Made by a program: the position numbers and the translations under genes. Source: Achromobacter agilis (GTDB taxonomy: Bacteria; Pseudomonadota; Gammaproteobacteria; Burkholderiales; Burkholderiaceae_B). Taken from it: a DNA stretch of 64,000 bases. The notes beneath the pieces are model-generated. The model ran no database searches. It saw only the letters and a program-made list of their open reading frames with translations, and was not told the origin of the DNA. The stretch is taken from positions 1 through 64,000 of the forward strand of contig NZ_UFQB01000010.1 of NCBI RefSeq assembly GCF_900496965.1, given 5' to 3'. Shown here piece after piece: positions 33,235 through 43,031 of this stretch. Within the stretch, counting starts at the first letter, position 1. Each line of letters opens with the position of its first letter.

Positions 33235-34317
33235 ATGTCATCCAGTACACAGGCCACGGCGTCCCTGCCGCAGGCGCGCGGTGGGATGAGCCTCTTTGAG
33301 CGTTATCTGACGCTCTGGGTGTTTCTCTGCATAGTGCTCGGCGTCGCCCTGGGCCAGCTCATGCCGGTCCTATTTCAAACCATCGGGCACCTCGAAGTCG
33401 CGCAAGTCAATCTGCCTGTCGGCCTTTTGATTTGGGTAATGATCATTCCGATGCTGCTGAAGGTCGATTTCGGCGCGCTCAGTCAGGTTAAACAGCATTG
33501 GCGCGGCATCGGCGTGACGCTGTTCATCAATTGGGCAGTCAAGCCCTTCTCCATGGCGTTCCTGGGCTGGCTGTTCATCCGGCAGATCTTTTCGCCCTGG
33601 CTGCCCGCCGACCAGCTTGATAGTTACATTGCGGGCCTGATTCTCCTTGCCGCCGCTCCATGTACCGCTATGGTGTTCGTCTGGAGCCGGCTGACCGGCG
33701 GTGATCCCGTCTTCACGCTGTCCCAGGTTGCGTTGAACGACACCATCATGGTGTTCGCTTTCGCGCCTATTGTCGGGTTGCTGCTGGGCCTGTCGGCCAT
33801 CACCGTGCCGTGGGACACTTTGCTGGTGTCTGTTGGGCTCTACATCGTGATCCCGGTCATCCTCGCCCAGCTCTGGCGCCGCACGCTGTTGCGCCGCGGG
33901 CAGGAAGCGTTCGAAGCCGCCCTGGCCCGGATCGGACCGTTTTCCATGGCCGCACTGCTTTTGACGCTGGTGCTCCTGTTTGCGTTCCAGGGCGAAGCCA
34001 TCATTGGCCAGCCGCTGGTGATCGCCATGCTGGCCGTGCCGATTCTGATCCAGGTGATCTTCAATTCCGGGCTGGCTTACTGGCTGAATCGCCGGGTTGG
34101 TGAAAAGCACAACATTGCTTGCCCCTCAGCGCTGATCGGAGCATCCAACTTCTTCGAACTCTCCGTCGCGGCCGCGATCAGCCTGTTCGGTTTTCAATCT
34201 GGTGCCGCGTTGGCGACCGTGGTGGGCGTGCTGATCGAGGTTCCAGTGATGTTGTTGGTGGTGCGCGTCGTGAACCAGTCCAAAGACTGGTACGACGCGG
34301 GCGCCAACCGTGGGTAA
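33235..34317 (+). CDS. arsB: Acr3-type arsenite efflux permease
   Basis: 360 residues with ten predicted membrane segments, starting MSSSTQATASLPQARGGMSL; CAGGAG precedes. The conserved transport Cys lies in LLAAAPCTAMVFVWSRLTGG and the conserved Glu in IGASNFFELSVAAAISLF, as in characterised Acr3 pumps. It extrudes As(III) using the proton gradient. Gene symbol acr3 is often used instead of arsB. Confidence 0.95.
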   Translation: MSSSTQATASLPQARGGMSLFERYLTLWVFLCIVLGVALGQLMPVLFQTIGHLEVAQVNLPVGLLIWVMIIPMLLKVDFGALSQVKQHWRGIGVTLFINWAVKPFSMAFLGWLFIRQIFSPWLPADQLDSYIAGLILLAAAPCTAMVFVWSRLTGGDPVFTLSQVALNDTIMVFAFAPIVGLLLGLSAITVPWDTLLVSVGLYIVIPVILAQLWRRTLLRRGQEAFEAALARIGPFSMAALLLTLVLLFAFQGEAIIGQPLVIAMLAVPILIQVIFNSGLAYWLNRRVGEKHNIACPSALIGASNFFELSVAAAISLFGFQSGAALATVVGVLIEVPVMLLVVRVVNQSKDWYDAGANRG

Positions 34318-34320
34318 ACG

Positions 34321-35514
34321 GTGACAGGAGCACCCGTCCGGGTCGTCGGTAGCCTGGGCACCGCCCAAACGCTGGCCTGGGCGTCGTCCTACTACCTGCC
34401 CGCCATGTTGGCGGCGCCGATGGCCTGCGAACTGGGTATTCCAACGCCAATGGTCTACGCAGCCTTTTCCGGCGCAATGGTGGTATCGGCCCTGGTCGGT
34501 CCGTGGGCCGGGCAAGCGATCGACCGTCACGGCGGTCGTGTCGTCTTGGTCGGCACCAGCCTGATATTCGCGCTCGGACTGGCCATGCTTGGATCCTCCC
34601 ACGGGCTGTGGTCGATGGCCGCCGCCTGGCTCATTATCGGCGTGGCGATGGGGGCCGGGCTGTATGAAGCGGCCTTCTCCAGCCTGGTTCGCCTGTATGG
34701 GCACCACGCGCGCGGCGCGATCACCGGCATTACCCTGATCGCGGGCTTTGCGAGCACCGTCGGGTGGCCGCTGTCAGCTTGGATGGAAACACGGTTTGGA
34801 TGGCGTAATGCGTGCTTCGGTTGGGCGGGCTTGCATCTGCTGATCGGTTTGCCGCTGAACGCCTGGCTTCCGAAGTTGCTGCCTCAGGCGAAACATGAGC
34901 GGTTTGCCGCCGCGGATCCAACGAAGGTCGTCTCCTCCCCTTCCCCTACTCCCACGACCGAGCGTCACGGGTACGCAACCACCCTCCTCGCCTTCGTCTT
35001 CGCCGCGACCTGGTTCATCAGCACTGCCATGGCCACGCATTTGCCGCGGATGCTGGAGGCTACCGGCGCCACGCTCGCCGCAGCAGTAGCAGTAGGTGCC
35101 CTCATCGGTCCCGCGCAGGTAGCCGGCCGCGTGCTCGAGTTCGGGTTCCTGCGGCGCGTTCACCCACTATTGTCGGCACGCTTGGCCGCATTGGCACACC
35201 CCGCCGGTGTGACCGTATTGCTGATGGCGGGGCCGGTTATGGCCCCTGTATTTGCGATCCTGCACGGGGCTGGCAACGGCATCCTCACCATCGCGAAGGG
35301 CACCTTGCCACTGGCGCTGTTTGGCGCCCAAGGGTATGGCGCGCGCCAGGGGTGGCTGATGATGCCTGCGCGGATCGCGCAGGCGGCGGCCCCATTCCTT
35401 TTCGGGCTGGCTCTGGACGCTTGGGGAGCCAACGCTTTGTGGCTGTCGGGCGCGATCAGTCTGGCCGCCTGCGGTGCGCTGATGCTGCTGCGCGCCCAGC
35501 CCCCCAGGCAGTGA
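34321..35514 (+). CDS. MFS transporter of the ars operon (ArsK-like candidate)
   Basis: 397 residues, about 12 membrane segments, GTG start 3 nt after acr3. MFS motif A-like sequence is in GPWAGQAIDRHGGRVVLVG. Other traits are GVAMGAGLYEAAFSSLVRLY and TLIAGFASTVGWPLSAWMET. MFS exporters in arsI-containing operons include ArsK, which exports arsenite, antimonite and trivalent organoarsenicals, and ArsJ, which exports 1-arseno-3-phosphoglycerate. There is no arsenate-linked GAPDH gene here, which argues against ArsJ. ArsK is inferred from context only. Confidence 0.75.
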   Translation: MTGAPVRVVGSLGTAQTLAWASSYYLPAMLAAPMACELGIPTPMVYAAFSGAMVVSALVGPWAGQAIDRHGGRVVLVGTSLIFALGLAMLGSSHGLWSMAAAWLIIGVAMGAGLYEAAFSSLVRLYGHHARGAITGITLIAGFASTVGWPLSAWMETRFGWRNACFGWAGLHLLIGLPLNAWLPKLLPQAKHERFAAADPTKVVSSPSPTPTTERHGYATTLLAFVFAATWFISTAMATHLPRMLEATGATLAAAVAVGALIGPAQVAGRVLEFGFLRRVHPLLSARLAALAHPAGVTVLLMAGPVMAPVFAILHGAGNGILTIAKGTLPLALFGAQGYGARQGWLMMPARIAQAAAPFLFGLALDAWGANALWLSGAISLAACGALMLLRAQPPRQ

Positions 35515-35545
35515 AATTTCAGTCTTGCATCAAGAGAGGTATTGC

Positions 35546-35968
35546 ATGAGTTCCATCACCATTTATCACAACCCGGCCTGCGGCACGTCCCGCAATGTGC
35601 TGGGCTTGATCCGCAACACCGGCGAAGAGCCGACGATCATCGAGTATCTGAAGACCCCGCCTGACGCCAAAACGTTGAAGTCGCTGATTGCCGCCATGGG
35701 AATCCCGGTGCGGGAGGTGCTGCGCCAAAAAGGGACGCCGTATGACGAACTGGGGCTGTCGGACTCGAAGTGGACGGACGAGCAACTGATCGGCTTTATG
35801 CTCGAGCATCCTATCCTGATCAATCGACCCATCGTCGTCACCCCTATTGGCATTCGTCTATGCCGTCCGTCCGAAGCAGTCTTGGACATCCTGACCCGGC
35901 CTCAGCTTGGCTCCTTTAATAAAGAAGACGGTGAACCCCTCATCAATGCGGAGGGCCATCGTGTCTAA
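35546..35968 (+). CDS. arsC: Arsenate reductase, glutaredoxin-dependent type
   Basis: 140 residues from [20 protein letters not shown]. Cys12 is the arsenate-binding residue of the plasmid R773-type Ars[21 protein letters not shown] carries the conserved Arg residues. It uses glutathione and glutaredoxin, unlike the reductase at 32730. Overlaps the arsH start. Confidence 0.95.
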   Translation: MSSITIYHNPACGTSRNVLGLIRNTGEEPTIIEYLKTPPDAKTLKSLIAAMGIPVREVLRQKGTPYDELGLSDSKWTDEQLIGFMLEHPILINRPIVVTPIGIRLCRPSEAVLDILTRPQLGSFNKEDGEPLINAEGHRV

Positions 35969-36683
35969 GCACATTGCAGAGCTGCCCAATATTGACCCGT
36001 CACTGTTGGAACAACCGTCCATAGAGGCATTGTTCTCGCCGAAGCGGGCCACGCACGCGCCGCGCTTCCTGGTTCTGTATGGTTCCTTGCGCGAACGTTC
36101 TTACAGCCGCCTGGTCGCCGAGGAGTCAGCCAGGCTGCTTCAAGCCCTGGGTGGCGAAACTCGCATGTTCGACCCGTCCGGGCTGCCGTTGGTCGATGAC
36201 GCTGGCGAAGACCATGCCAAGGTCCGTGAACTGCACGAATTGGTCCAGTGGGCCGAAGGCATGGTGTGGTGCTCGCCGGAGCGTCACGGCGCGATGACCG
36301 GGTTGATGAAGACGCAGATCGACTGGATCCCTCTGTCGGTGGGCGCGGTGCGTCCCACCCAGGGAAAGACGCTCGCGGTCATGCAGGTGTCCGGCGGCTC
36401 GCAGTCCTTCAATGCCGTGAACCAGATGCGAATACTGGGACGCTGGATGCGCATGCTGACGATCCCCAATCAATCGTCGGTGGCCAAGGCCTACCAGGAA
36501 TTCGACGAGGCGGGCCGCATGAAGCCCTCTCCCTACTATGACCGGGTCGTGGACGTTGTCGAGGAGTTGATGAAGTTCACCCTGCTTACTCGGGATGCGG
36601 CTCCCTATCTCGTGGACCGCTACAGCGAGCGCAAGGAGACCGCCGCGGCCCTGTCGAACCGAATGAAACAGAACGCCATCTAG
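35961..36683 (+). CDS. arsH: ArsH NADPH-dependent FMN reductase / organoarsenical oxidase
   Basis: 240 residues. I chose the GTG at 35961 ([19 protein letters not shown]) because GGAGGG lies five nt before it; ATG 35946 is the alternative. Flavodoxin-like NADPH:FMN oxidoreductase: [20 protein letters not shown] binds FMN phosphate, [20 protein letters not shown] and [20 protein letters not shown] are ArsH signatures. ArsH oxidises trivalent methylarsenicals to the less toxic pentavalent form. Its stop shares CTAG with the convergent iron-uptake gene. Confidence 0.95.
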   Translation: MSKHIAELPNIDPSLLEQPSIEALFSPKRATHAPRFLVLYGSLRERSYSRLVAEESARLLQALGGETRMFDPSGLPLVDDAGEDHAKVRELHELVQWAEGMVWCSPERHGAMTGLMKTQIDWIPLSVGAVRPTQGKTLAVMQVSGGSQSFNAVNQMRILGRWMRMLTIPNQSSVAKAYQEFDEAGRMKPSPYYDRVVDVVEELMKFTLLTRDAAPYLVDRYSERKETAAALSNRMKQNAI

Positions 36684-37810
36684 GGCGCGGCCCCCTGCCC
36701 GGGGCTCGCGCAGGACCCGCCTGAGCGCGTGGGCTTGCGCCGCAGCGACTGCCGCCGCCACCAGAGCCAGATGCCGCTGATGCCCAGCGCGCCCAGGCCC
36801 AGGCCGAGCAACGCGACGATGGCCTGGCCGGCAGCGCCGCCCAGTTCCCCGGTGTGCAACGGGTAAAGAATGGAGTTGATGCGCGTGCCGGGGTCGAGCT
36901 CGTTCCACCGCTGCGCGGCCAGGACGCTGCCGTCGCGCGGGTCGAGCCAGACGGTGGAGCGGCCATTGGGGTGCGGATCGTCGGGCACCTTCATGCGGAT
37001 CGCCAAGGGCCGGTCGGCGTGCGGGGTGTATAGAAGAAAGCCGATCCTGCCATCCGGAAACGCCGCCTGCGCCGCAGCGGCGAGTTCGTCCAGGGGCCGC
37101 ATCGGGCGCGGGGCGCCCTGCGGCGCCGGCAGCCGGGGCGCGACGACGCGGGCCTGGCCGCTGGCCAGCGTGATCCAGTTTCCTATGGGGCGCCAGGCCA
37201 GGTACGCGCCGCTGGCCATGCAGACCGCCAGGGCCAGCGCCAGGATCGCACCGCCGTTGCGGTGCAGGTCGAACAAGGCGCGCAGGGTGCCTTTGCCGAA
37301 CGCCATTCGCAGGGATGGCGGCCACTTGCGCGGCCACCACAGGATCAGGCCGGAGACCATCAGGACCAGGTAGGCCAGCGCCGCCCAGGCCAGCACAGCC
37401 TTGCCGGTCTGCTCGAGCATCAGGGCGCTGTGCAGCCGGTAAACGATGGCGACGACGCCTGCATTTTCGCCCTGCCTGCCCTGCTCCCGGCCGCTGGCCG
37501 GATCCAGGCAGACTGTGCCGCGCCAGGCCGAACGCACCCTCACCTGCATCGTCTCGCCGGGCGCGCGGGGCGGCCGGAAGGTGAAGGATGCCTGCGGGCC
37601 GAACTCGGCTTCCAGACCGCGGCGCAAGGACTCGAACGACGCCGGCTGGGTCGCCGTGCCGTTCCCGGCCACGAAGCAGTCCGGATGCAGGAAGGCCTCC
37701 AGCGGCCGGGCGGCCACGAGCAAGGCGCCGGTCAGTCCGGACAGGATCAGGATCCCGCCCAGGCCGAGCGCGATCCAGCGATGGCAGAACAGCCAGATGC
37801 GCCTTGGCAT
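36680..37810 (-). CDS. PepSY-associated TM helix protein (PiuB-like)
   Basis: 376 residues. Four membrane segments: near residues 8-35, 130-155 ([20 protein letters not shown]), 185-205 and 340-360 ([20 protein letters not shown]). [16 protein letters not shown] and [13 protein letters not shown] hold the conserved His residues of the family. Proteins of this type reside in the inner membrane next to siderophore receptors and are thought to reduce or release iron from siderophores. It overlaps the receptor stop by one nt (TGATG), so it is cotranslated. Confidence 0.9.
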   Translation of the reverse strand: MPRRIWLFCHRWIALGLGGILILSGLTGALLVAARPLEAFLHPDCFVAGNGTATQPASFESLRRGLEAEFGPQASFTFRPPRAPGETMQVRVRSAWRGTVCLDPASGREQGRQGENAGVVAIVYRLHSALMLEQTGKAVLAWAALAYLVLMVSGLILWWPRKWPPSLRMAFGKGTLRALFDLHRNGGAILALALAVCMASGAYLAWRPIGNWITLASGQARVVAPRLPAPQGAPRPMRPLDELAAAAQAAFPDGRIGFLLYTPHADRPLAIRMKVPDDPHPNGRSTVWLDPRDGSVLAAQRWNELDPGTRINSILYPLHTGELGGAAGQAIVALLGLGLGALGISGIWLWWRRQSLRRKPTRSGGSCASPGQGAAP

Positions 37811-40188
37811 CAGTAGGCCAGGCGCGCCTGCAGGTAGACCATGCGCGGCGCGCCGACCATGCGGCCGCCGTTGGTGTCGACGTTGCGGGTGTAATAACGG
37901 CGGTCAAAGAGGTTGTTCACGCCGATGGCCAGTTCGCTGCCCTTCCATTGCGGCAGCTTGTAGCTGAGCTGCGTGTTCCAGACACTGAAGCCCGGCACGC
38001 GGCCGTTGGTGGCGTCTGCGTTTTCCTGTTCGGTGTTGGCGGTGTCCGAGTATTGACCGCTCTGCATCGTGGTGAACAGGTTGAACGTCCAGTTGTTTCG
38101 CATGTAGCGTCCGCCCAGCGTGCCGGTCTGGCGCGAATAGAACGGCACGTCGTTCCCTTCGAACTCTCCGGATTTCTGGATGGCGCGCACGTAGGTGTAG
38201 TTCGCGTAGAGGTTCAGGCCGGCCAGCGGCCCGGATTTGTCGAAGTCGTAGTCGATGGCAAACTCGACGCCGTTGTGGGTGGTTGCGCCCAGGTTGCGGA
38301 ACACGGCCGGGTTCGTGCCCGGAATCGACAGGATCTGGTTGTCGAAGCGCAGGTTGAAGACGGTGAATTCGGTGTGCGTCTGTTCGCCTGAGTAGCGCAG
38401 GCCGGCCTCGAGCGTCTTGGCGACTTCGGGATTCAGCGGATTTGCCGCCGACATCGAGTTCAGCTGGGTGTACTGCACGGCGCCGAACGAGGTGCTGTAG
38501 TTGGTATAGAGCGTCAGCGCGTCATCCACCAGGTAGGCGATGTTTAACGACGGCAGGCCACGGCTGTTGCGCAGGTCGAACGGCGTGTCGTTGGCCGTTC
38601 CGCTGGGCTGGCGATTGCTGTTGATGTGCTCGTAGCGCACCCCTGGCGTCACCCGCCAGTTGCCGATGGCAATGCGGTCGTCCAGGTAAATGGAGTGCGC
38701 TTCGGTTTCGTTGTCGAAGACCTGGGCGGGCCCGGTGCGCAGGCCGGTGGCGAGCGATTCCGAATAGCGCCTGTCCTGGCCGGTTTCGCGGATATAGCGG
38801 TAACCGATGGTCACGTCGTGCGTGGTCGGCCCCCATTCCAGGCGCTGGGTGTAGCGTGGCTCGATGCCCAGGACCTGGTTGTTGCGCGGCTGGTAGTCGT
38901 TGCGGCCGGCGGCCGTATTGATCAGCGAACTCTGGCGCGAGCTGTCGTAGTGATAGACGCGCGCCTCGAATTCCTGCGTGTCCGAGATGGAATTGAGGTA
39001 GCCGACATCGATCTGGTCGCGCTGGCCCTTCCAGTAGTCGGTCGGGTGGGTGTTCTGAAACGGGTCGTCCCGGTATTGCGCCACGCTCAGGCCGCCCGGA
39101 GTCATGGACTTGACGTCGTAGTGCGCGAACTTGCCGTAGATCTCCGAGGTCGGCGTCAGTTCGTAGCGCCACTTGAGCGCTACATCGTTGTAGCGGTCGT
39201 GGCTGGCGTCGCGCCATTGTTCGCCGTCCATGCCCGAGTACATAAGCGCCACGCCCAGCCCATTTTCGAACTGCGTGCCCATGAAGGCTGTGTACTGGGT
39301 GTTGGTGCCGCCGTGGCTGAAGATGTTGTAGCGGGCGGAGGCGTCGGCGGTGAGGTCGCTGGTGGCGGGAATCGAGCGGGTCTTGAAGTTGATCACGCCG
39401 CCCACGTTCTGCGGGCCATACCGCACCGCCCCGCCGCCCCGCACGACGTCGATCGCCTCGATGTTGCCCAGGCTGGTGGGCGACATCACCAGGTTCGGCT
39501 GGCCATAGGGGGCCATGGCCATCGGGATGCCGTCCAGCAGCATCGTCGTGCGGAAGGAGTTGCGCGGATTCAGGCCGCGGATGCCGACGTGCAGGCCCAC
39601 CGAACTGCCGCTGGCGCTGGTGCTGCCGCTGATCTGGACGCCGGGCACGCGGCGCAGCGCGTCGGCGATGTTGGTGGCGCCGCTGTTCTGGAGCTCTTCG
39701 CGCTTCAGGAGCGTGCGCGCGCCGCCGAACGTCTGGACGCTGTTTTCCAGGCCCGTGCCCAGCCAGTCGCCGCTGACCTGGATCGACTCCAGCGTATTGG
39801 CGCCGCCGCCCGTCGCGGCCTTTGCGGCGGGCGCCGCCGCACGCACGACATAGCCCTGCCCGCCCTGCGCGGCCGCGATCAGGCCAGTGCCGGCCAACAG
39901 TCTTGCCAGCCCGGCTTCCACGGCATAGCTGCCGTCCAGGCCCGCCGTCGTGAGCCGGTTCGTATCCTCGGGCCGGAAAGAGAGCGTGATGCCGCCCGTT
40001 TTGGCAAAGGCGGAAAGCGCCTGGCCTAGGGGACCCGCCGGGATGTGGTAGTTGCGCATGGCGCTTGGCGGCGCATCCTGGGCGGCCACGGGCGGCGGCG
40101 CGGCGAACGCCGCGGCCAGGCTCAGCGTCAGTCCGGCCAGCCGCAGGACGCGCGTTCGAGTGTTGTCTTGAGGTGCCACGTGGTACAT
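37810..40188 (-). CDS. TonB-dependent siderophore/ferric-citrate-type receptor with STN signalling domain
   Basis: About 792 residues from MYHVAPQDNTRTRVLRLAGL at 40188 (ATG 40215 is an alternative). After the signal peptide comes the STN domain (YHIPAGPLGQALSAFAKTGG, about residues 45-110) that passes the signal to FecR. The plug follows (GATNIADALRRVPGVQISGS, RYGPQNVGGVINFKTRSIPA), then a 22-strand barrel (ELAIGVNNLFDRRYYTRNVD) ending in an aromatic residue. STN plus adjacent FecI/FecR genes show a surface-signalling iron receptor. FecA-like arrangement; ligand unknown. Confidence 0.93.
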   Translation of the reverse strand: MYHVAPQDNTRTRVLRLAGLTLSLAAAFAAPPPVAAQDAPPSAMRNYHIPAGPLGQALSAFAKTGGITLSFRPEDTNRLTTAGLDGSYAVEAGLARLLAGTGLIAAAQGGQGYVVRAAAPAAKAATGGGANTLESIQVSGDWLGTGLENSVQTFGGARTLLKREELQNSGATNIADALRRVPGVQISGSTSASGSSVGLHVGIRGLNPRNSFRTTMLLDGIPMAMAPYGQPNLVMSPTSLGNIEAIDVVRGGGAVRYGPQNVGGVINFKTRSIPATSDLTADASARYNIFSHGGTNTQYTAFMGTQFENGLGVALMYSGMDGEQWRDASHDRYNDVALKWRYELTPTSEIYGKFAHYDVKSMTPGGLSVAQYRDDPFQNTHPTDYWKGQRDQIDVGYLNSISDTQEFEARVYHYDSSRQSSLINTAAGRNDYQPRNNQVLGIEPRYTQRLEWGPTTHDVTIGYRYIRETGQDRRYSESLATGLRTGPAQVFDNETEAHSIYLDDRIAIGNWRVTPGVRYEHINSNRQPSGTANDTPFDLRNSRGLPSLNIAYLVDDALTLYTNYSTSFGAVQYTQLNSMSAANPLNPEVAKTLEAGLRYSGEQTHTEFTVFNLRFDNQILSIPGTNPAVFRNLGATTHNGVEFAIDYDFDKSGPLAGLNLYANYTYVRAIQKSGEFEGNDVPFYSRQTGTLGGRYMRNNWTFNLFTTMQSGQYSDTANTEQENADATNGRVPGFSVWNTQLSYKLPQWKGSELAIGVNNLFDRRYYTRNVDTNGGRMVGAPRMVYLQARLAY

Positions 40189-40268
40189 CCCTTTCAGCTC
40201 ATCAATGGGAGGCATGCCGAATGAGCAAGGGCAAAAGGGACAGGCAATGGTCCGCCAATTTGTAAAAA

Positions 40269-40281
40269 AATGAAACTCATT
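40269..40281. promoter_or_regulatory. Possible Fur/sigma site upstream of the receptor gene
   Basis: AATGA-AAC-TCATT is a perfect dyad in an AT-rich stretch 80 nt before the receptor start and just after the end of the FecR gene. It resembles part of a Fur box but is short. Confidence 0.3.
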
Positions 40282-40307
40282 GGTGGCGCGTGCGCGCCGC
40301 GGCCGGG

Positions 40308-41279
40308 TCAAGGCGTCAGCGTGACCCAGTAAGACGTACGCGTCACGACGCGCAGGTCCAGCGTATTGGCCACGACGGCCAGGAGCGCGTCGGTGTCCTG
40401 CAGCCGGAATACGCCGGACACCCGCAGGTCGGCGACGGCGGGATCGCAGCGCACCACCCCGCGCCGGTAACGCGAGACCTCGGCCAGCAGCGCGGCGAGG
40501 CGCATGTTGTCGGCCTCGATGACGCCACGTGTCCAGCCTGGCGTGCCGGGCCCGGCGGGGGCGCGCGACAGGAAGGCGTTCGCGGTGAAACGCGCCGATT
40601 CGCCGGCGCCGAAGATGCGCGCCGCCTCCCCATTGCGCAGGCTTACCGCTACGCGGTGCTCCAGCACCGTCAGCTCGGTCAGGGCATTCCCGCCGTCGTC
40701 CCATTGACGCACCACGAAACGGGTGCCAAGGGCCCGCAGGCGCCCCTGCGGCGTTTCCAGGATGAACGGCCGCGCCCTGCCCGCCTGGTCGGCCGCCGTG
40801 CGCACATACACTTCGCCGCCGCGCAGACGCAAAAGGCGTGCCTCGTCGGAGTAGCGCACATCCATATTGGTGTCGGTATTCAGATGGACCTGGCTGCCGT
40901 CGACCAGGATCAGGTTCCGGTTCTCGCCCACCGCGGTGCGATAGGCATCCTCCGGCTGGCCGTTCATGCGATAGGCCACCCAGGCGGCCACCGGCGTCGT
41001 CAGCCCCAGGGCGGCCAGCGTGCGCAGCGCCGTGCGCCGGCCGCCCCCCGCCTGGCGCGTCAACAGGGGCACGCCCAGCGCGGCCGGCACCGTATTGAAT
41101 TGTTGCGCCAGGCGCTGGGCCCGTTGCCAGGCCAGTTCGTGCTCGGGGCTGTCGCGGCGCCAGCGCTCGAGGGCGGCGTGATCCGCCGCCCCGGCCTCGC
41201 CCGAGTGCAGGCGCACGAGCCAGCGGGCGGCCTCGCGGATCACGGCGGCGTCAAGCGGCTTGGGCTGGGCGGCGTCCAT
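40308..41279 (-). CDS. FecR family anti-sigma/sigma regulator
   Basis: 323 residues. An N-terminal DUF4880-like cytoplasmic part (AVIREAARWLVRLHSGEAGA, LERWRRDSPEHELAWQRAQR) is followed by one membrane segment near residues 82-103 (TALRTLAALGLTTPVAAWVA) and a periplasmic FecR domain (RTAVGENRNLILVDGSQVHL, RLLRLRGGEVYVRT). It receives the signal from the receptor STN domain and controls the sigma factor upstream (6-nt gap). Confidence 0.93.
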   Translation of the reverse strand: MDAAQPKPLDAAVIREAARWLVRLHSGEAGAADHAALERWRRDSPEHELAWQRAQRLAQQFNTVPAALGVPLLTRQAGGGRRTALRTLAALGLTTPVAAWVAYRMNGQPEDAYRTAVGENRNLILVDGSQVHLNTDTNMDVRYSDEARLLRLRGGEVYVRTAADQAGRARPFILETPQGRLRALGTRFVVRQWDDGGNALTELTVLEHRVAVSLRNGEAARIFGAGESARFTANAFLSRAPAGPGTPGWTRGVIEADNMRLAALLAEVSRYRRGVVRCDPAVADLRVSGVFRLQDTDALLAVVANTLDLRVVTRTSYWVTLTP

Positions 41280-41285
41280 GTCGGG

Positions 41286-41786
41286 TCAGGGTTCCAGCAA
41301 GGTCAGGCAGAGTTCGAAGCCTTGCGCCATGTAGCGCTTCACGGTGCGGTCGCTCAGGCCGGTACGGGCGGCGATCTCGGCGTACGTGAGGCCTTCCAGC
41401 TGCGACAGGACGAACACCCCGCGCGCCTGCGGCGAAAGATCCGCGAGCATGCGGTCCAGCTGTTGCAGGGCCTGCTGCACGCTCAGCAGCATCTCTGGCG
41501 AGGCATCGAGTTCGGGAGGCAGCGCGGCGACGGCCTGCAGCCAGGCGCGTTCCAGCGAGCGGCGGCGCCAATGGTCGTTAAGCAGTCCCCTGGCGATGGT
41601 TGTCAGATAGGCTTTGGGCTGCCGCAGCGTGCGAACGTCCTCGGGGTTGCGCAGGACGCGCAGGAAGGTGTCGTGCGCGAAATCCGATGCCTCGTCGCCG
41701 TGGCCGAGCTGGCGCCGCCACCACTGGCAGAGCCATTCGTAGTGGTTTTCGCAAAGAAGCTGGAGCGGCTGGACGGGATTGGACAT
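41286..41786 (-). CDS. ECF sigma factor, FecI type
   Basis: 166 residues from MSNPVQPLQLLCENHYEWLC. Sigma region 2 is ASDFAHDTFLRVLRNPEDVR with TLRQPKAYLTTIARGLLNDH, and region 4 is YAEIAARTGLSDRTVKRYMA. Directs transcription of the downstream receptor genes when the receptor is loaded. First gene of the FecI-FecR-receptor-PepSY set. Confidence 0.93.
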   Translation of the reverse strand: MSNPVQPLQLLCENHYEWLCQWWRRQLGHGDEASDFAHDTFLRVLRNPEDVRTLRQPKAYLTTIARGLLNDHWRRRSLERAWLQAVAALPPELDASPEMLLSVQQALQQLDRMLADLSPQARGVFVLSQLEGLTYAEIAARTGLSDRTVKRYMAQGFELCLTLLEP

Positions 41787-41864
41787 GCTCGAACGCGCCG
41801 GGCAGGCGGCGCGATGACACAGAAAAGCCGCCTGCGCGAAAGCACCGCCGGCGGCCAACACAAG

Positions 41865-41889
41865 GAAATGATACCAAGAATTGTTTGCA
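41865..41889. promoter_or_regulatory. Possible Fur box upstream of the sigma factor
   Basis: GAAATGATACCAAGAATTG and the following TTTGCAA share the AATGATA element of Fur boxes but only one arm is good. Placed about 80-100 nt before the sigma start, where iron control of the set would be expected. Confidence 0.3.
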
Positions 41890-41943
41890 ATATCGAGCGG
41901 GCATGGCGCCCCTGCCGCCAGGGCGACACCATGCGCCGGGCGC

Positions 41944-42930
41944 CTAGTCCCTGGCGCCCACCATCCGCCGCGGCCTGCCCAGCCTCGGCAGCAGGCGGAT
42001 GTAGATCAGTTCGCTCACCAGTTCCACCAGCGTCTGCGCCACGATGACGGCCGGCAGCAAGGGAACGGCCCCGGGAATCGCCAGGCCGAGCGGCAGGACG
42101 ACCAGGGAGTTGCGCGTCGCCGCGCTGAACGACACCGCCCTTGCCTGCTCCGCGGGCAGCCGCCAGAGGCGGCCGACACCCCAGCCGATGGCGGGCGCGA
42201 GCACGGCGAATGCCACGTAGACCGGAGCGACCGCCCGCACCTCGTCAACGGCCAGGCCAAGCTGCGGGGCGACGGCCGCCACGACCACGAACAGCACCAA
42301 TGCCGTCGCGGGCACGGGCAAGAGGCCCAGGAGCTTGACTGCCCCCTGGACCGCCCGGCTGCGGACGGCGCCGGTCTGGAAGGCGGCGGCCAGGCCCAAC
42401 GGCACCGCGATGAGCCAGATGAACGCGTGGATAAACGGGCCCCAATGGACCAGGCCGGCGGCTTCCTCGCCCAGGAACGCGCCCAGGTAGACCGGCAGCA
42501 GGAGCATTTGCGCGCCCAGCAGGATCGGGGTCGACGCCAGCAGCGGGCGCGCGTCGGCCCGCCCAAGGTGCGCGAATGTCACGACGTAGTCGATGCAGGG
42601 TGTCAGCAGCACCAGCAGCACGCCGATCCTGGCCAGCGGCGCGCCGGGCAGCCAGGGCAGCAGGCAGGCGATCAGCAGCGGTATGGCGATGAAATTCGAG
42701 ACCAGCAGCGCGCCCAGGAACCGGACGTTGGCCAGCGCCTGGCGCAGCTCGGTGAGCGGCACCTGCAGGAAGGTCACGAACAGCATGAAGCCCAGCAGCG
42801 GGTCGATGGCAGGCGCCAGCGCCGACGACGCGGGGACCTGCCAGGCCAGCACCCCCGCGATGATGACCGCGCCGAAATAGACGGCAACCTGCTGTCTTTC
42901 CAGGAGGTCTCTCAGGCGCTGCAATGGCAT
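41944..42930 (-). CDS. BASS family / arsenite-type permease
   Basis: 328 residues, ten hydrophobic segments, starting MPLQRLRDLLERQQVAVYFG. LLGFMLFVTFLQVPLTELRQ, LLVLLTPCIDYVVTFAHLGR (with Cys at the Acr3-like position) and SFSAATRNSLVVLPLGLAIP place it in the bile acid:sodium symporter superfamily, in the group commonly labelled arsenic resistance protein. It may export arsenite or antimonite but could move an organic anion. Divergent from the RcnR/RcnA pair. Confidence 0.75.
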   Translation of the reverse strand: MPLQRLRDLLERQQVAVYFGAVIIAGVLAWQVPASSALAPAIDPLLGFMLFVTFLQVPLTELRQALANVRFLGALLVSNFIAIPLLIACLLPWLPGAPLARIGVLLVLLTPCIDYVVTFAHLGRADARPLLASTPILLGAQMLLLPVYLGAFLGEEAAGLVHWGPFIHAFIWLIAVPLGLAAAFQTGAVRSRAVQGAVKLLGLLPVPATALVLFVVVAAVAPQLGLAVDEVRAVAPVYVAFAVLAPAIGWGVGRLWRLPAEQARAVSFSAATRNSLVVLPLGLAIPGAVPLLPAVIVAQTLVELVSELIYIRLLPRLGRPRRMVGARD

Positions 42931-43031
42931 GTGTCGGATCGATTGTCGGGGGGCAAGAGGCGCAATGATAGCGTTGCGCCGTCGCCCGGGCGGCGCGCAA
43001 GCCCGATGGCCATCATGGGTATTGAAGGCAC

